Positions 52,888 to 60,991 of a stretch of DNA of 64,000 nt are shown piece by piece. Each line of letters opens with the position of its first letter. The first letter of the stretch is position 1. Made by a program: the position numbers and the translations under genes. The DNA is from Rhodospirillaceae bacterium (GTDB taxonomy: Bacteria; Pseudomonadota; Alphaproteobacteria; Rhodospirillales; Rhodospirillaceae): assembly GCA_019694335.1 (NCBI GenBank), contig JAIBCD010000001.1, positions 62,001 to 126,000 on the forward strand, read 5' to 3'. Under the pieces are notes generated by a model. That model was not told the DNA's origin. It saw only the letters and a program-made list of their open reading frames with translations, and searched no databases.

Positions 52888-53598
52888 TCAAAACAGTTCG
52901 GTCTGCACCGGCTTCGACGGCGGGATCGGGGTTTCCATCGGCAGGCCCGGATCGTCATTGCGCACATCGCCGACCCGTTTGTCCACCGGCCAGAGTTTCA
53001 TCCTGTCGGCCGGGAACGGGCGTAGCAGTGCCAGAAGCTCGGCCTCGGTCGCCGGGGCTTCGCCCAGCCAGGCCGGCCAGTCGGCTTCGGCAAGGATCAC
53101 CGGCATGCGGTCGTGCAGCGGTGAAATCAGCTCGTTGGCGGCACAGGTCAGGATGGTGCAGGACTGGAGCACCTCGCCGTCCGCGCTGACCCATTCGTCC
53201 CACAGGCCGGCGACAACAGTCAGATCCTTATCGACCGCGGAGATGGCAAAGGGCTGCTTGTCGGACTTGCGCCACTCATAGAAACCATCCGTAACGATCA
53301 GGCAACGTCGCCCCGCATTCCAGGCATCGCGGAAGGTCGGCTTCTCGCGCACGGTCTCGGATTTGGCGTTGAAGGTGGGGTATTCCATTCGGGGCGACCT
53401 GGCCCATTTGGGGATCAGGCCCCAATGCATCTTTACGGCTTTGCGCCGGCCCTCTTTGTCCAGGACGATGCACACCATCTCCTGCGTCGGCGCGATGTTC
53501 CACGACGGCCGGAGATTGGGCGGCGGATAGAAATCGGAAAGCCCGAAGCGGGTCCGGATGTCCTCCGGTGCCGCGGAGAGGTAGGCGCGGCCGCACAT
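52888..53598 (-). CDS. yedK: SOS response-associated peptidase (SRAP/YedK, HMCES family)
   Basis: 236 residues. SRAP proteins form a thiazolidine crosslink with abasic sites in single-stranded DNA through the N-terminal Cys and so shield them. The catalytic Cys2 (MCGRA), the block WNIAPTQ, WGLIPKWA, FNAKSETVREKPTFRDA, GFYEWRK with the catalytic Glu, and SPLHDRMPVIL with the His are all present. It heads a minus-strand unit with two small membrane-protein genes; I see no LexA box that I would trust upstream. Confidence 0.95.
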   Translation of the reverse strand: MCGRAYLSAAPEDIRTRFGLSDFYPPPNLRPSWNIAPTQEMVCIVLDKEGRRKAVKMHWGLIPKWARSPRMEYPTFNAKSETVREKPTFRDAWNAGRRCLIVTDGFYEWRKSDKQPFAISAVDKDLTVVAGLWDEWVSADGEVLQSCTILTCAANELISPLHDRMPVILAEADWPAWLGEAPATEAELLALLRPFPADRMKLWPVDKRVGDVRNDDPGLPMETPIPPSKPVQTELF

Positions 53599-53747
53599 CA
53601 GGTGTTCGGCGCCTGCGATTTACGATCGGCGCCGAAGTTCATCGCGCTTCCCCATTCACATACGGGCACGGCGAAGAGTGCCACATTCATATTGCACCGC
53701 CAAAGGGATATGCTCCCCTGGCCGCGCCGCATCTAAAGGGAAAAACC

Positions 53748-55463
53748 ATGACCAACCCGCTGAAAAACCGCGCTGTCATGTTGGCGGTTCTGCCGCTGCT
53801 GTTGATGTCCTGCGACCAGCAAAAGCAGGCGCAGGCCCCGTTCTCGGTGATCGGCGCATCCATTCCGGAGATGCAGGCCGCCATGAAGGCCGGGCGCACG
53901 ACGTCCCGTGACATCGTGCTGCAGTACCTGGCGCGCATCGCCATCTATAACGATAAGCTGCATGGCGCGGTGACGGTCGACCCGGCCGTGCTGGCCACCG
54001 CCGATGCCCTGGACCGCGAACGCCGCGAAGGCAAAGTGCGCGGACCGTTGCACGGCATCCCGGTGGCGGTGAAGGACAACATCCTCACCACCAGCATGCC
54101 CAGCTCGGGTGGCGCCCTGGCGTTCAAGGATTACATCCCGCCCTACGAGGCTACCCTGGTGACCAACCTGCGGGAGGCCGGGGCGATCGTCATGGCCAAG
54201 TCCACGCTCACCGAGCTGGCCAACTGGATGGCCGCGCCCCCGACCCCCATGGAGGGCGGCTATAACGCCGTGCGCGGATACAGCTATAACCCCTACGACC
54301 CGAGGGCCAAGGACAACGGCGAGCCCTATCTCTCCACGGGCGGTTCCAGTTCGGGTATCGGGGTCTCGGCCGAGTTCTGGGCTGCCAATGTCGGCACCGA
54401 CACCGGCGGCTCGGTGGTTAATCCCGCCAACGCCAGCATGCAGGTGGGCCTGCGCCCGACCACGGGCCGGATCAGCCGCTGGGGCATCATCCCCATCACC
54501 CTGGATCAGGATTCCGCCGGGCCCATGGGCAAGACCGTCATGGATGTGGCCATCATGATGGGGGCCCTGGAAGGGGCCACCCCGGACTCCCACGACGATG
54601 CCACCAAGACCTGCGCGCCGCCCCCGGGCCGGGATTACACCCAATACCTAAAGGCCGATGCCCTGAAGGGGGCGCGGATCGGCATCCCGCGCACCTCGTA
54701 CTATGAGCCCTCGCAGCTGCCGGGCACTCCGGCGCCCTCGCGCGGCTTGCGCCCCGACGAGGCCGAGGCCATGAAAGGCGCCATTGAGGTGCTGAAGGCC
54801 CAGGGGGCCACCGTGGTCGATCCCGCCGACCTGCCTTCGGTCACCTCGGCCGATCCCCAGAACAATATCCTGGTTCGCCAGATCTGTGGTGCGCCGGCAT
54901 TTATTTCAGGCGAGGAGGGGGTTTGTTCGACGGTTTTACGCTATGGGATGAAGCGAGACTTCAACGCTTTTCTGAAGACTTTAGGGGCCGGCGCCCCGGT
55001 AAAGTCGCTCACCGAGCTGCGCACCTGGAACTCCGAACACGCGGCGCCCACCAATGGAAGCATGGGGGCGATCCGCTATGGCCAGCGTCAGCTTGACCTG
55101 GCCGACGCCATAGACCTCGAAAAGGATAAGGCGCGCTATGAGGAAGACCGGGCCCGCGACCTGCGCCTGTCGCGGGACGAGGGGATGGATGCCCCGATCA
55201 AGGCCAACAACCTCGATGTGCTCATGTTCCCCGGGTCGGGAGCGACCGATATCGGCACCAAGGCAGGTTATCCGGCCATTGCCGTGCCCTACGCCATGGT
55301 CGGCAACCCCAATGGGCCTGCCAGCGACCCCGCCGACGCCAAAACCCGGCCGTTCGGGGTGAGTTTCCTGGGGCTGGCTTGCACCGAGCCCCGGCTGTTC
55401 GCTATCGCATATGCATTCGAACAGGTTACTCGGAAAAGAATTCCTCCAAAATCAACGCCTTAA
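53748..55463 (+). CDS. Amidase-signature lipoprotein
   Basis: 571 residues from ATG 53748 after AAAGGGA; the frame is open to 53568 but that part overlaps the opposite SRAP start region. The lipoprotein signal has lipobox LMSC at Cys 21. The Ser-Ser-Lys triad of the amidase signature family is in place: Lys in GIPVAVKDNIL, cis-Ser in STGGSSSGIG, and nucleophile Ser in GTDTGGSVVNPA. Such enzymes hydrolyse amide bonds of many substrates. Compared with the tandem amidases at 61-64 kb it has a longer insert rich in Pro/Asp (PYDPRAKDNGEPYL). A PF03640 gene follows 45 bases on. Confidence 0.92.
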   Translation: MTNPLKNRAVMLAVLPLLLMSCDQQKQAQAPFSVIGASIPEMQAAMKAGRTTSRDIVLQYLARIAIYNDKLHGAVTVDPAVLATADALDRERREGKVRGPLHGIPVAVKDNILTTSMPSSGGALAFKDYIPPYEATLVTNLREAGAIVMAKSTLTELANWMAAPPTPMEGGYNAVRGYSYNPYDPRAKDNGEPYLSTGGSSSGIGVSAEFWAANVGTDTGGSVVNPANASMQVGLRPTTGRISRWGIIPITLDQDSAGPMGKTVMDVAIMMGALEGATPDSHDDATKTCAPPPGRDYTQYLKADALKGARIGIPRTSYYEPSQLPGTPAPSRGLRPDEAEAMKGAIEVLKAQGATVVDPADLPSVTSADPQNNILVRQICGAPAFISGEEGVCSTVLRYGMKRDFNAFLKTLGAGAPVKSLTELRTWNSEHAAPTNGSMGAIRYGQRQLDLADAIDLEKDKARYEEDRARDLRLSRDEGMDAPIKANNLDVLMFPGSGATDIGTKAGYPAIAVPYAMVGNPNGPASDPADAKTRPFGVSFLGLACTEPRLFAIAYAFEQVTRKRIPPKSTP

Positions 55464-55508
55464 GAGAGTTTTCTCATCTAATTTAGAAGTTACCTGAAGG
55501 GTCATCAC

Positions 55509-55910
55509 ATGAAGCTCCCGGTCCTCATGGCCGCCGTCCTGGCGCCCACGTTTGCTCTGGCGGCCCCCAATCCTCTGGAATACGCAGCCTTCCCGGTCGA
55601 GATCGAACTGCACAAGGAGGGTAAGACCTACTTCTTTCAGAACGAGCGGGGGAAACCTTTCTATACCAGCGACCGGGACGAGCCTGGGAAATCCACCTGC
55701 TGGGGGAAGTGTATCGAGGTCTGGGCCCCCTTGCTGTCTGAGGCCGGCGCCAAGCCCATCGGCAAGGACTGGACCCTGATCCCCCGCGAACTCGATCGCA
55801 TGCAATGGGTCTACAAGGGCAAGCCGGTCTACTTCAACGTCGCCGAAAACTTCCTGGGTGGCGACGCGGCCCTCAATAACGATGGCCATTGGCATGTCCT
55901 GAAACCCTGA
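55509..55910 (+). CDS. Single-domain COG4315/PF03640 secreted protein
   Basis: 133 residues with signal peptide MKLPVLMAAVLAPTFALA-AP. One repeat unit: PFYTSDRDEPG holding the Y-x-x-D type motif, then STCWGKCIEVWAPLL with the paired cysteines and Trp, and MQWVYKGKPVYFN. This is a minimal version of the repeats in the 455-residue protein at 47896. It is followed 186 bases later by a DUF1552 gene, so a PF03640-DUF1552 pair recurs here without the DUF1592 haem lipoprotein. Confidence 0.85.
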   Translation: MKLPVLMAAVLAPTFALAAPNPLEYAAFPVEIELHKEGKTYFFQNERGKPFYTSDRDEPGKSTCWGKCIEVWAPLLSEAGAKPIGKDWTLIPRELDRMQWVYKGKPVYFNVAENFLGGDAALNNDGHWHVLKP

Positions 55911-56096
55911 GAATGACCTGAGCCTATCGTTAACCTGTCTTGCAAGCCGCTTCGCGGGCGCGCGAATTCCTGTTAATATACCCGTCCTAAGCCTATTTTT
56001 CGCCGTTCCGGAACTACCCGTTTCCGCCGCATCCGGCCGCCTGGGAGGGCGCCGGCATTGGCCGCCATAACCATTAGCATTCGTGGGAGAGAGATC

Positions 56097-57428
56097 ATGC
56101 TTCAGAGACGTCGTGTACTGCGCGGCATGTTGAACGGTGGGGCCGTGACGGTCGCGCTCCCGCTCTTGAACTGCTTCCTCAACGGCAATGGCAACGCGCT
56201 CGCCGATGGCAAGCCGATGCCGATCCGCTTCGGCACCTACTACTGGGCGCTGGGCATGACCAAGGCGATCTTCGTGCCGAAGAAGACCGGCGCGGGCTAC
56301 GAGATCACCGAGGAAATGGAAGCCCTGCGCGGCGTGCAGAAGCACTTCAACGTGCTCACCAATTTCACCGCCTTCCGCGACAACGCCGAGAACCTGTGCC
56401 ACCACACCGGCTGGGTGATCTCGCGCACCGGCATCGCGCCGATGCTGCAGCAGGAAGTGCCCGGCGAGACCCTCGACGTCACCATCGCCAACCAGATCAG
56501 CCGCACCACGCGTTTCAAGCTGTTGAACGCCTCGGCCGGCGGCGACGCGCGCGGCACGTTCTCCTACGAAACCCCGACCACGCCGAACGCACCGGAAGTC
56601 TCGCCGATGCAGTTTTACACCCGCCTGTTCGGGCCGGATTTCCAGGATCCGAACGCCAAGACCTTCACGCCGAACCCGACCGTCATGGCGCGCAAGAGCG
56701 TGCTGTCGGGCGTGCTCGATGAAATCAAGGATCTGAACGCCAAGGTCGGCGCCGAGGACAAGGCGCGGATCGACCAGTATTTCTCCGGCCTGCGCCACCT
56801 GGAAAAGCAGTTCGACCAGCAGCTCACCAAGCCCGAGCCGATCGCGGCCTGCATCGCGCCCAAGCCGTTCAAGGAAGACGCCAAGGTCGGCAATGAATCC
56901 ACCGTCGTGGCCGCCCGCCACGACATGCTGACCCAGCTGATGGTCATGGCGATCGCCTGCGACCAGACCCGCGTGTTCAACATGAGCTACAACGGCCGCG
57001 GCTCGAACACCACCAAGCTCGGCTACGAAAAGCCGCACCACACCACCACCCACGAAGAGCCCGTGGATCCGCAGCTCGGCTACCAGCCGAACTGCTCGTG
57101 GTTCACCCGCCGCTGCATGGAATCGCTCGCCTCCTACATCAAGGCGTTCGCGGACCAGAAGGAAGGCGACGGCAGCCTGCTCGACAACGTGTTCATCATG
57201 GCCAACAGCGACCACGGCTACGCCCGCATCCACTCGCTGGACGGCATGGCGATGTTCTCGTTCGGCAAGGCGGGCGGCAAGGTGAAGAGCGGCCTGCATA
57301 TCGATGGCGGCGGCACGGCGGTCACCCGTCTCGGCTATTCCGCCATGCGCATCATGGGCCTCGACACTCCGCAATGGGGCACCAAGAGCAACACCACGTC
57401 CAAGGAAATCGGCGAGATCCTGGCCTAA
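56097..57428 (+). CDS. Tat-exported DUF1552 protein, second copy
   Basis: 443 residues; ATG 56097 follows GGGAGAGAG. Twin-arginine start QRRRVLRGMLNGGAVTVALP. Nearly collinear with the protein at 46538: MPIRFGTYYWALGM, YEITEEMEAL, RLFGPDFQDPN, DQYFSGLRHLEKQ, AIACDQTRVFNM and HHTTTHEEP are shared. It keeps NSDHGYARIHSLDG, whose Asp-His could be an active or metal site, while the first copy reads NTDVSNARVHS. No DUF1592 gene is beside it. Terminator follows at 57452. Confidence 0.9.
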   Translation: MLQRRRVLRGMLNGGAVTVALPLLNCFLNGNGNALADGKPMPIRFGTYYWALGMTKAIFVPKKTGAGYEITEEMEALRGVQKHFNVLTNFTAFRDNAENLCHHTGWVISRTGIAPMLQQEVPGETLDVTIANQISRTTRFKLLNASAGGDARGTFSYETPTTPNAPEVSPMQFYTRLFGPDFQDPNAKTFTPNPTVMARKSVLSGVLDEIKDLNAKVGAEDKARIDQYFSGLRHLEKQFDQQLTKPEPIAACIAPKPFKEDAKVGNESTVVAARHDMLTQLMVMAIACDQTRVFNMSYNGRGSNTTKLGYEKPHHTTTHEEPVDPQLGYQPNCSWFTRRCMESLASYIKAFADQKEGDGSLLDNVFIMANSDHGYARIHSLDGMAMFSFGKAGGKVKSGLHIDGGGTAVTRLGYSAMRIMGLDTPQWGTKSNTTSKEIGEILA

Positions 57429-57451
57429 CGGTCCGCCGCGCGAAATTGCGG

Positions 57452-57487
57452 AACGCCTGGGTCTTCGGATCCGGGCGTTTTCGTTTC
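57452..57487 (+). terminator. Rho-independent terminator after DUF1552 copy 2
   Basis: AACGCCTGGGTC, TTCG loop, GATCCGGGCGTT (12 bp with two G-U pairs), followed by TTCGTTTC. Confidence 0.82.
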
Positions 57488-57514
57488 AGGGGTACGGGGA
57501 AGGGGTGAACACGG

Positions 57515-58096
57515 ATGAGGTCGAACGAAATTTCACGCCGCGCGGCGGCTTTGGGCTTCGGCGTGCTCCTTTTGGGCGCTTTGCCCGCGGTTGCGCTGGA
57601 GGATCGCGGCGCCGCGGTCGGGACGACCGTGCCCGATATCGGTGCGCCGCTGGACCAGACGGGCAAGCCGCGGACGCTCGCGAGCCTCGCCGGCAAGAAC
57701 GGCACGGTGTTCCTGTTCTTCCGCTCGGCCGACTGGTGCCCCTACTGCCAGCGTCAGTTGATGGACCTGAACGCCGGACTGGCCGATATCGAAAAGCGCG
57801 GCTTCAAGATGGCGGCGCTGTCCTATGACAGCCCCGAGATCCTCGCCAAGTTCACGGAAAAGCGCGAGATCAAATTCACGCTTCTGTCGGACCCGAGGTC
57901 GGAGGTGATCGACCGCTACGGCCTGCGGGATCCCCAGTACGCCGGCAAGCCCAAGTTCGATGGCGTGCCGCGCCCGATCATCTTCATCCTCGACCCCAAG
58001 GGGGTCATCAAGGCCAAGCTCTATGAGGAGAGCTACAAGGACCGCCCGCCGGTGGACCAGGTTCTGGCCAAGATCGACGAAGTTGCCGCGAAATAA
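57515..58096 (+). CDS. Secreted AhpC/TSA-type redoxin
   Basis: 193 residues. The N-terminus has SRRAAALGFGVLLLGALPAV, a possible Tat signal ending near VALE. The thioredoxin-fold domain follows with TVFLFFRSADWCPYCQRQL (CxxC at C75 and C78), YDSPEILAKF and a conserved PRPIIFILDPKG. A peroxiredoxin or thiol-disulfide role in the periplasm is likely; the WCPYC motif is closer to thiol-disulfide oxidoreductases. It lies just after the DUF1552 terminator. Confidence 0.88.
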   Translation: MRSNEISRRAAALGFGVLLLGALPAVALEDRGAAVGTTVPDIGAPLDQTGKPRTLASLAGKNGTVFLFFRSADWCPYCQRQLMDLNAGLADIEKRGFKMAALSYDSPEILAKFTEKREIKFTLLSDPRSEVIDRYGLRDPQYAGKPKFDGVPRPIIFILDPKGVIKAKLYEESYKDRPPVDQVLAKIDEVAAK

Positions 58097-58173
58097 TCGG
58101 CTCGCGCGAAGTTTGGTTTTCCTGGACCGCCCGTATGGGCTAGGGAATATGCCAACCCCGCCGGAGAGCCCTG

Positions 58174-59973
58174 TTGGCCGCGAATATCGACATCGGCGCA
58201 TATAGCGAAGCGCTCGTCGTCCTCGGGACCGCGGGCGTGATCGTGCCGTTGTTCCGCAAACTGGGGATCAGCCCGGTATTGGCCTACCTGGGGGCGGGCG
58301 CGGTGCTGGGGCCTCTGGGCCTGGGCTCGCTGGTGTCCGGATATCCCGGCCTCTACTGGTTCACGGTCGGCAACGCCAAGAACCTGGAGGGGGTGGCCGA
58401 ACTCGGCATCGTCTTCCTGTTTTTCCTGATCGGGATCGAACTGTCGTTCCAGCGCCTCGTCGCCATGCGCCGGCTGGTGCTGGGGCTGGGCACCCTGCAA
58501 GTGCTGGTCTCCACCGCCGCCGTGGTCGGGGTGGCGCTGCTGGCCGGCCTCGCGCCGCCGGTGGCCCTGATCGTCGGCATGACGCTGTCGCTGTCCTCGA
58601 CCGCCATCGTGCTGGAGGTGCTCTCGAACCAGGGCCGCCTCGCCAGCACCACCGGCCGTGCCAGCTTCTCGGTGCTGCTGGCGCAGGACATCGCCGTGAT
58701 CCCGGTGTTGATGTTCATCTCCATCATGGGCGCCAACGCCGGCGGCTCGGTGCTGGAAAGCCTCGCGGCCGCGCTGATCCAGGCGGGCGCGGCTCTGGTG
58801 GTGATCGTGGTGGCGGGGCGCATCCTGCTCAAGCCGCTGTTCCGCATGGTGGCCGGCAGCAAGACCACCGAACTGTTCATCGCCGCGGTGCTGTTCGTGA
58901 TCGTGGGCGCGGGTGCGCTCGCGCACCAGGCCGGCTTGTCCATGGCGCTGGGCGCCTTCGTCGCCGGCCTGCTGCTGGCCGAAACCGAATTCGACAAGGC
59001 GATCGAAACCGCGGTGGCGCCGTTCAAGAGCCTGCTGTTGGGGCTGTTCTTCTTCACCGTCGGCATGAACATCGACGTGCGCGAGATCCTGCGGGAGCCG
59101 TTGTGGATCGCGGGTGGTGTCGTCGGGCTGATCGCCCTCAAGGCGGTGCTGCTGGCGGTGGCGGGCAGGGCGTTCCGCCTGCCGTGGGGCGCGGCGGTGG
59201 AAACCGGATTGCTGCTGGGGCCGGGCGGGGAATTCGCCTTCGTCGGGATCGGATTGGCCGCCAGCCTGGGGCTGGTCGCCAAGGACGTTTCGGGTTTCGC
59301 GCTGGCGGTGGTGGCGCTGACCATGGCGGCGACGCCGCTGCTGGCGATCGCCGGGGAGCGCATCGCGCAACGCCTCGCCGGTCCGGCCCCGGTCGACCCC
59401 GAACTCTCCGCGGCGCCGGATCGCCACGAGGGGCACGCGATCGTTGTCGGCCATGGCCGGGTCGGGAAAGTGGTGTGCGCGCTGCTCAAGGAACATCAGG
59501 TGCCGTTCATCGCCGCCGACAGCCACACGCCGACCGTGAGCCGTGAGCGCAAAGAGGGCAGCAACGTCTATTACGGCGACGCCAGCGACCCGGAGTTCCT
59601 AAAGACCTGCGGCCTGATGGCGGCCAAGGGCGTGATCATCACGATCGACGCCCACGCCACCGTCGACGAGGTGGTGCGCAGCGTGCGCGCGCTACGCCCC
59701 GACGTGCTGATCGTCGCGCGGGCGCGGGACGAGCGCCACGCCCGGCACCTGTATGAAATCGGCGCCAGCGACGCGGTGCCGGAAACCGTCGAAGCCAGTT
59801 TGCAGCTGTCGGAGGCCACGCTGGTGGGCCTGGGAATCGCTACCGGTCTCGCGATCGCCTCGATCCACGAGAAGCGCGACGAGTTCCGCAAGGCCTTGCA
59901 ATCCGCGGCCCAGAAGGTCGGCAGGGACGGGGCGCATACGCTGCGCTCCAAGCGCAAAACACCGCCTCAGTAG
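58174..59973 (+). CDS. CPA2-family cation/proton antiporter (KefB/KefC-like)
   Basis: 599 residues from TTG 58174, with GGAG 8 bases upstream; no ATG serves this frame. The N-terminal Na+/H+ exchanger domain (about residues 10-385) has ~12 helices, including GISPVLAYLGAGAVLGPLGL, FLFFLIGIELS and GMTLSLSSTAIVLEVLSNQ. The TrkA-N (RCK) nucleotide-binding domain (about 410-525) has IVVGHGRVGKVVCALLKEH and VYYGDASDPEFLKTCG. It should exchange K+ or Na+ for H+ across the inner membrane. The stop overlaps that of the opposite gntR by 7 bases. Confidence 0.93.
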   Translation: MAANIDIGAYSEALVVLGTAGVIVPLFRKLGISPVLAYLGAGAVLGPLGLGSLVSGYPGLYWFTVGNAKNLEGVAELGIVFLFFLIGIELSFQRLVAMRRLVLGLGTLQVLVSTAAVVGVALLAGLAPPVALIVGMTLSLSSTAIVLEVLSNQGRLASTTGRASFSVLLAQDIAVIPVLMFISIMGANAGGSVLESLAAALIQAGAALVVIVVAGRILLKPLFRMVAGSKTTELFIAAVLFVIVGAGALAHQAGLSMALGAFVAGLLLAETEFDKAIETAVAPFKSLLLGLFFFTVGMNIDVREILREPLWIAGGVVGLIALKAVLLAVAGRAFRLPWGAAVETGLLLGPGGEFAFVGIGLAASLGLVAKDVSGFALAVVALTMAATPLLAIAGERIAQRLAGPAPVDPELSAAPDRHEGHAIVVGHGRVGKVVCALLKEHQVPFIAADSHTPTVSRERKEGSNVYYGDASDPEFLKTCGLMAAKGVIITIDAHATVDEVVRSVRALRPDVLIVARARDERHARHLYEIGASDAVPETVEASLQLSEATLVGLGIATGLAIASIHEKRDEFRKALQSAAQKVGRDGAHTLRSKRKTPPQ

Positions 59974-60716
59974 AAACCGGCTTCCACGAGCACGCGCAGG
60001 GACGTGTAAAAGTGTTCGTTCATGGCCGCGGCCGCGCCGGCCGCGTCGCGGTCGGCGACGGTTTGCGCCAGACGCTCATGCAGCGACACGATGAGCTCGG
60101 TGTTCTCGCGGTTCGGCTGGTCGACCGCCGCGATCGCCCCCTGCGTCGCGGCGCCGAAAGACGCGATGATGGTATGGAAGACGCCGTTGCGGGTGGCCTG
60201 GGCGATTAAAGTGTGAAGCGCGATGTCGTGCTGGGTCATCTCGGCGCGGTGGGCCATCGATTTGCGCATGGCGCTCGCGCGGGCCACCATGGCGCGGGCT
60301 TCCTCGTCGGTCCTGCGGTTGGCGGCGAGCTCGGCGGCGCGCACTTCCAGGGCGCGGCGCGCATCCCAAATATGCTGCACGGTCATCTGGCCGGTATGCA
60401 GCGCGTGTTCGAGGGGCAGGGCCAGGATCAGGTGATCGACAGTGCCGACGCGTGCGCGGCGGCCGCTGCCCACGTCGATGAGCTTGAGGGCTGCCAGTGC
60501 GCCGAAGGCCTCGCGCACCACGGTCCGGCTGACCTTGAGCTCCTCGGCGATTTCGGCTTCGCTGGGGAGGGTGTCTCCGGCGGTCAGGTGGCGTTCGCGC
60601 ATGTATTGGACGACCGCGGCGCTGACCTTTTGCACCAAGGTTTCGCAGTTCGCGGCGGCTGCTTCGGCCTTGCGGCCTTTTGACTTCGCCTCAGGCCCCT
60701 TGAGTTTCAGTGGCAT
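59967..60716 (-). CDS. GntR-family transcriptional regulator, FadR subfamily
   Basis: 249 residues. The winged-helix DNA-binding domain (about residues 30-100) has MRERHLTAGDTLPSEAEIAE and KVSRTVVREAFGALAALKLI; the FCD ligand domain (about 110-240) has the helical pattern with metal-type His residues in HDIALHTLIAQATRN and NEHFYTSL. FadR-type regulators usually sense organic acids. Its ATG at 60716 is 23 bases from a perfect palindrome at 60739-60752, so it probably represses itself and perhaps the divergent amidase genes. Convergent overlap with the antiporter gene at the 3' end. Confidence 0.92.
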   Translation of the reverse strand: MPLKLKGPEAKSKGRKAEAAAANCETLVQKVSAAVVQYMRERHLTAGDTLPSEAEIAEELKVSRTVVREAFGALAALKLIDVGSGRRARVGTVDHLILALPLEHALHTGQMTVQHIWDARRALEVRAAELAANRRTDEEARAMVARASAMRKSMAHRAEMTQHDIALHTLIAQATRNGVFHTIIASFGAATQGAIAAVDQPNRENTELIVSLHERLAQTVADRDAAGAAAAMNEHFYTSLRVLVEAGFY

Positions 60717-60738
60717 GCCATAAGTCTCGCACGCTTTT

Positions 60739-60752
60739 TCATATCGATATGA
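60739..60752. promoter_or_regulatory. Palindromic operator candidate for the GntR regulator
   Basis: TCATATCGATATGA is a perfect 14-base palindrome in the 275-base gap between gntR and the divergent amidase gene. A related half-site ACATATCA follows near 60765. Position and symmetry suit a FadR-type homodimer. Confidence 0.55.
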
Positions 60753-60991
60753 TGACTTTTCAAAACATATCAGAACGCTTCCCGCGCGGGATCAAGCGCC
60801 GTGCGGCGGTATCGCCCGAAGGGTTTGTTTCGTTCGGTTGGCAACGCCGGCTTGTAAAGGGACTGCGTGCCCTTTCCGGCGGTCAATTTATTTCGGCATT
60901 TCAGGTACTTGAATCGGCCTGAGACCGGTTTGCTTTTGCACTGCGATGCAATAGGCTTTTCCCCTCGCAGGACATCACCGGGGGATATTCC

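Noticed and set aside
59970..59986. Sequence AACCGGCTTCCAC resembling the loop of the palindromic repeat
   Set aside because: It lies inside the gntR coding region (C-terminal VEAGFY codons) and has no flanking inverted arms.
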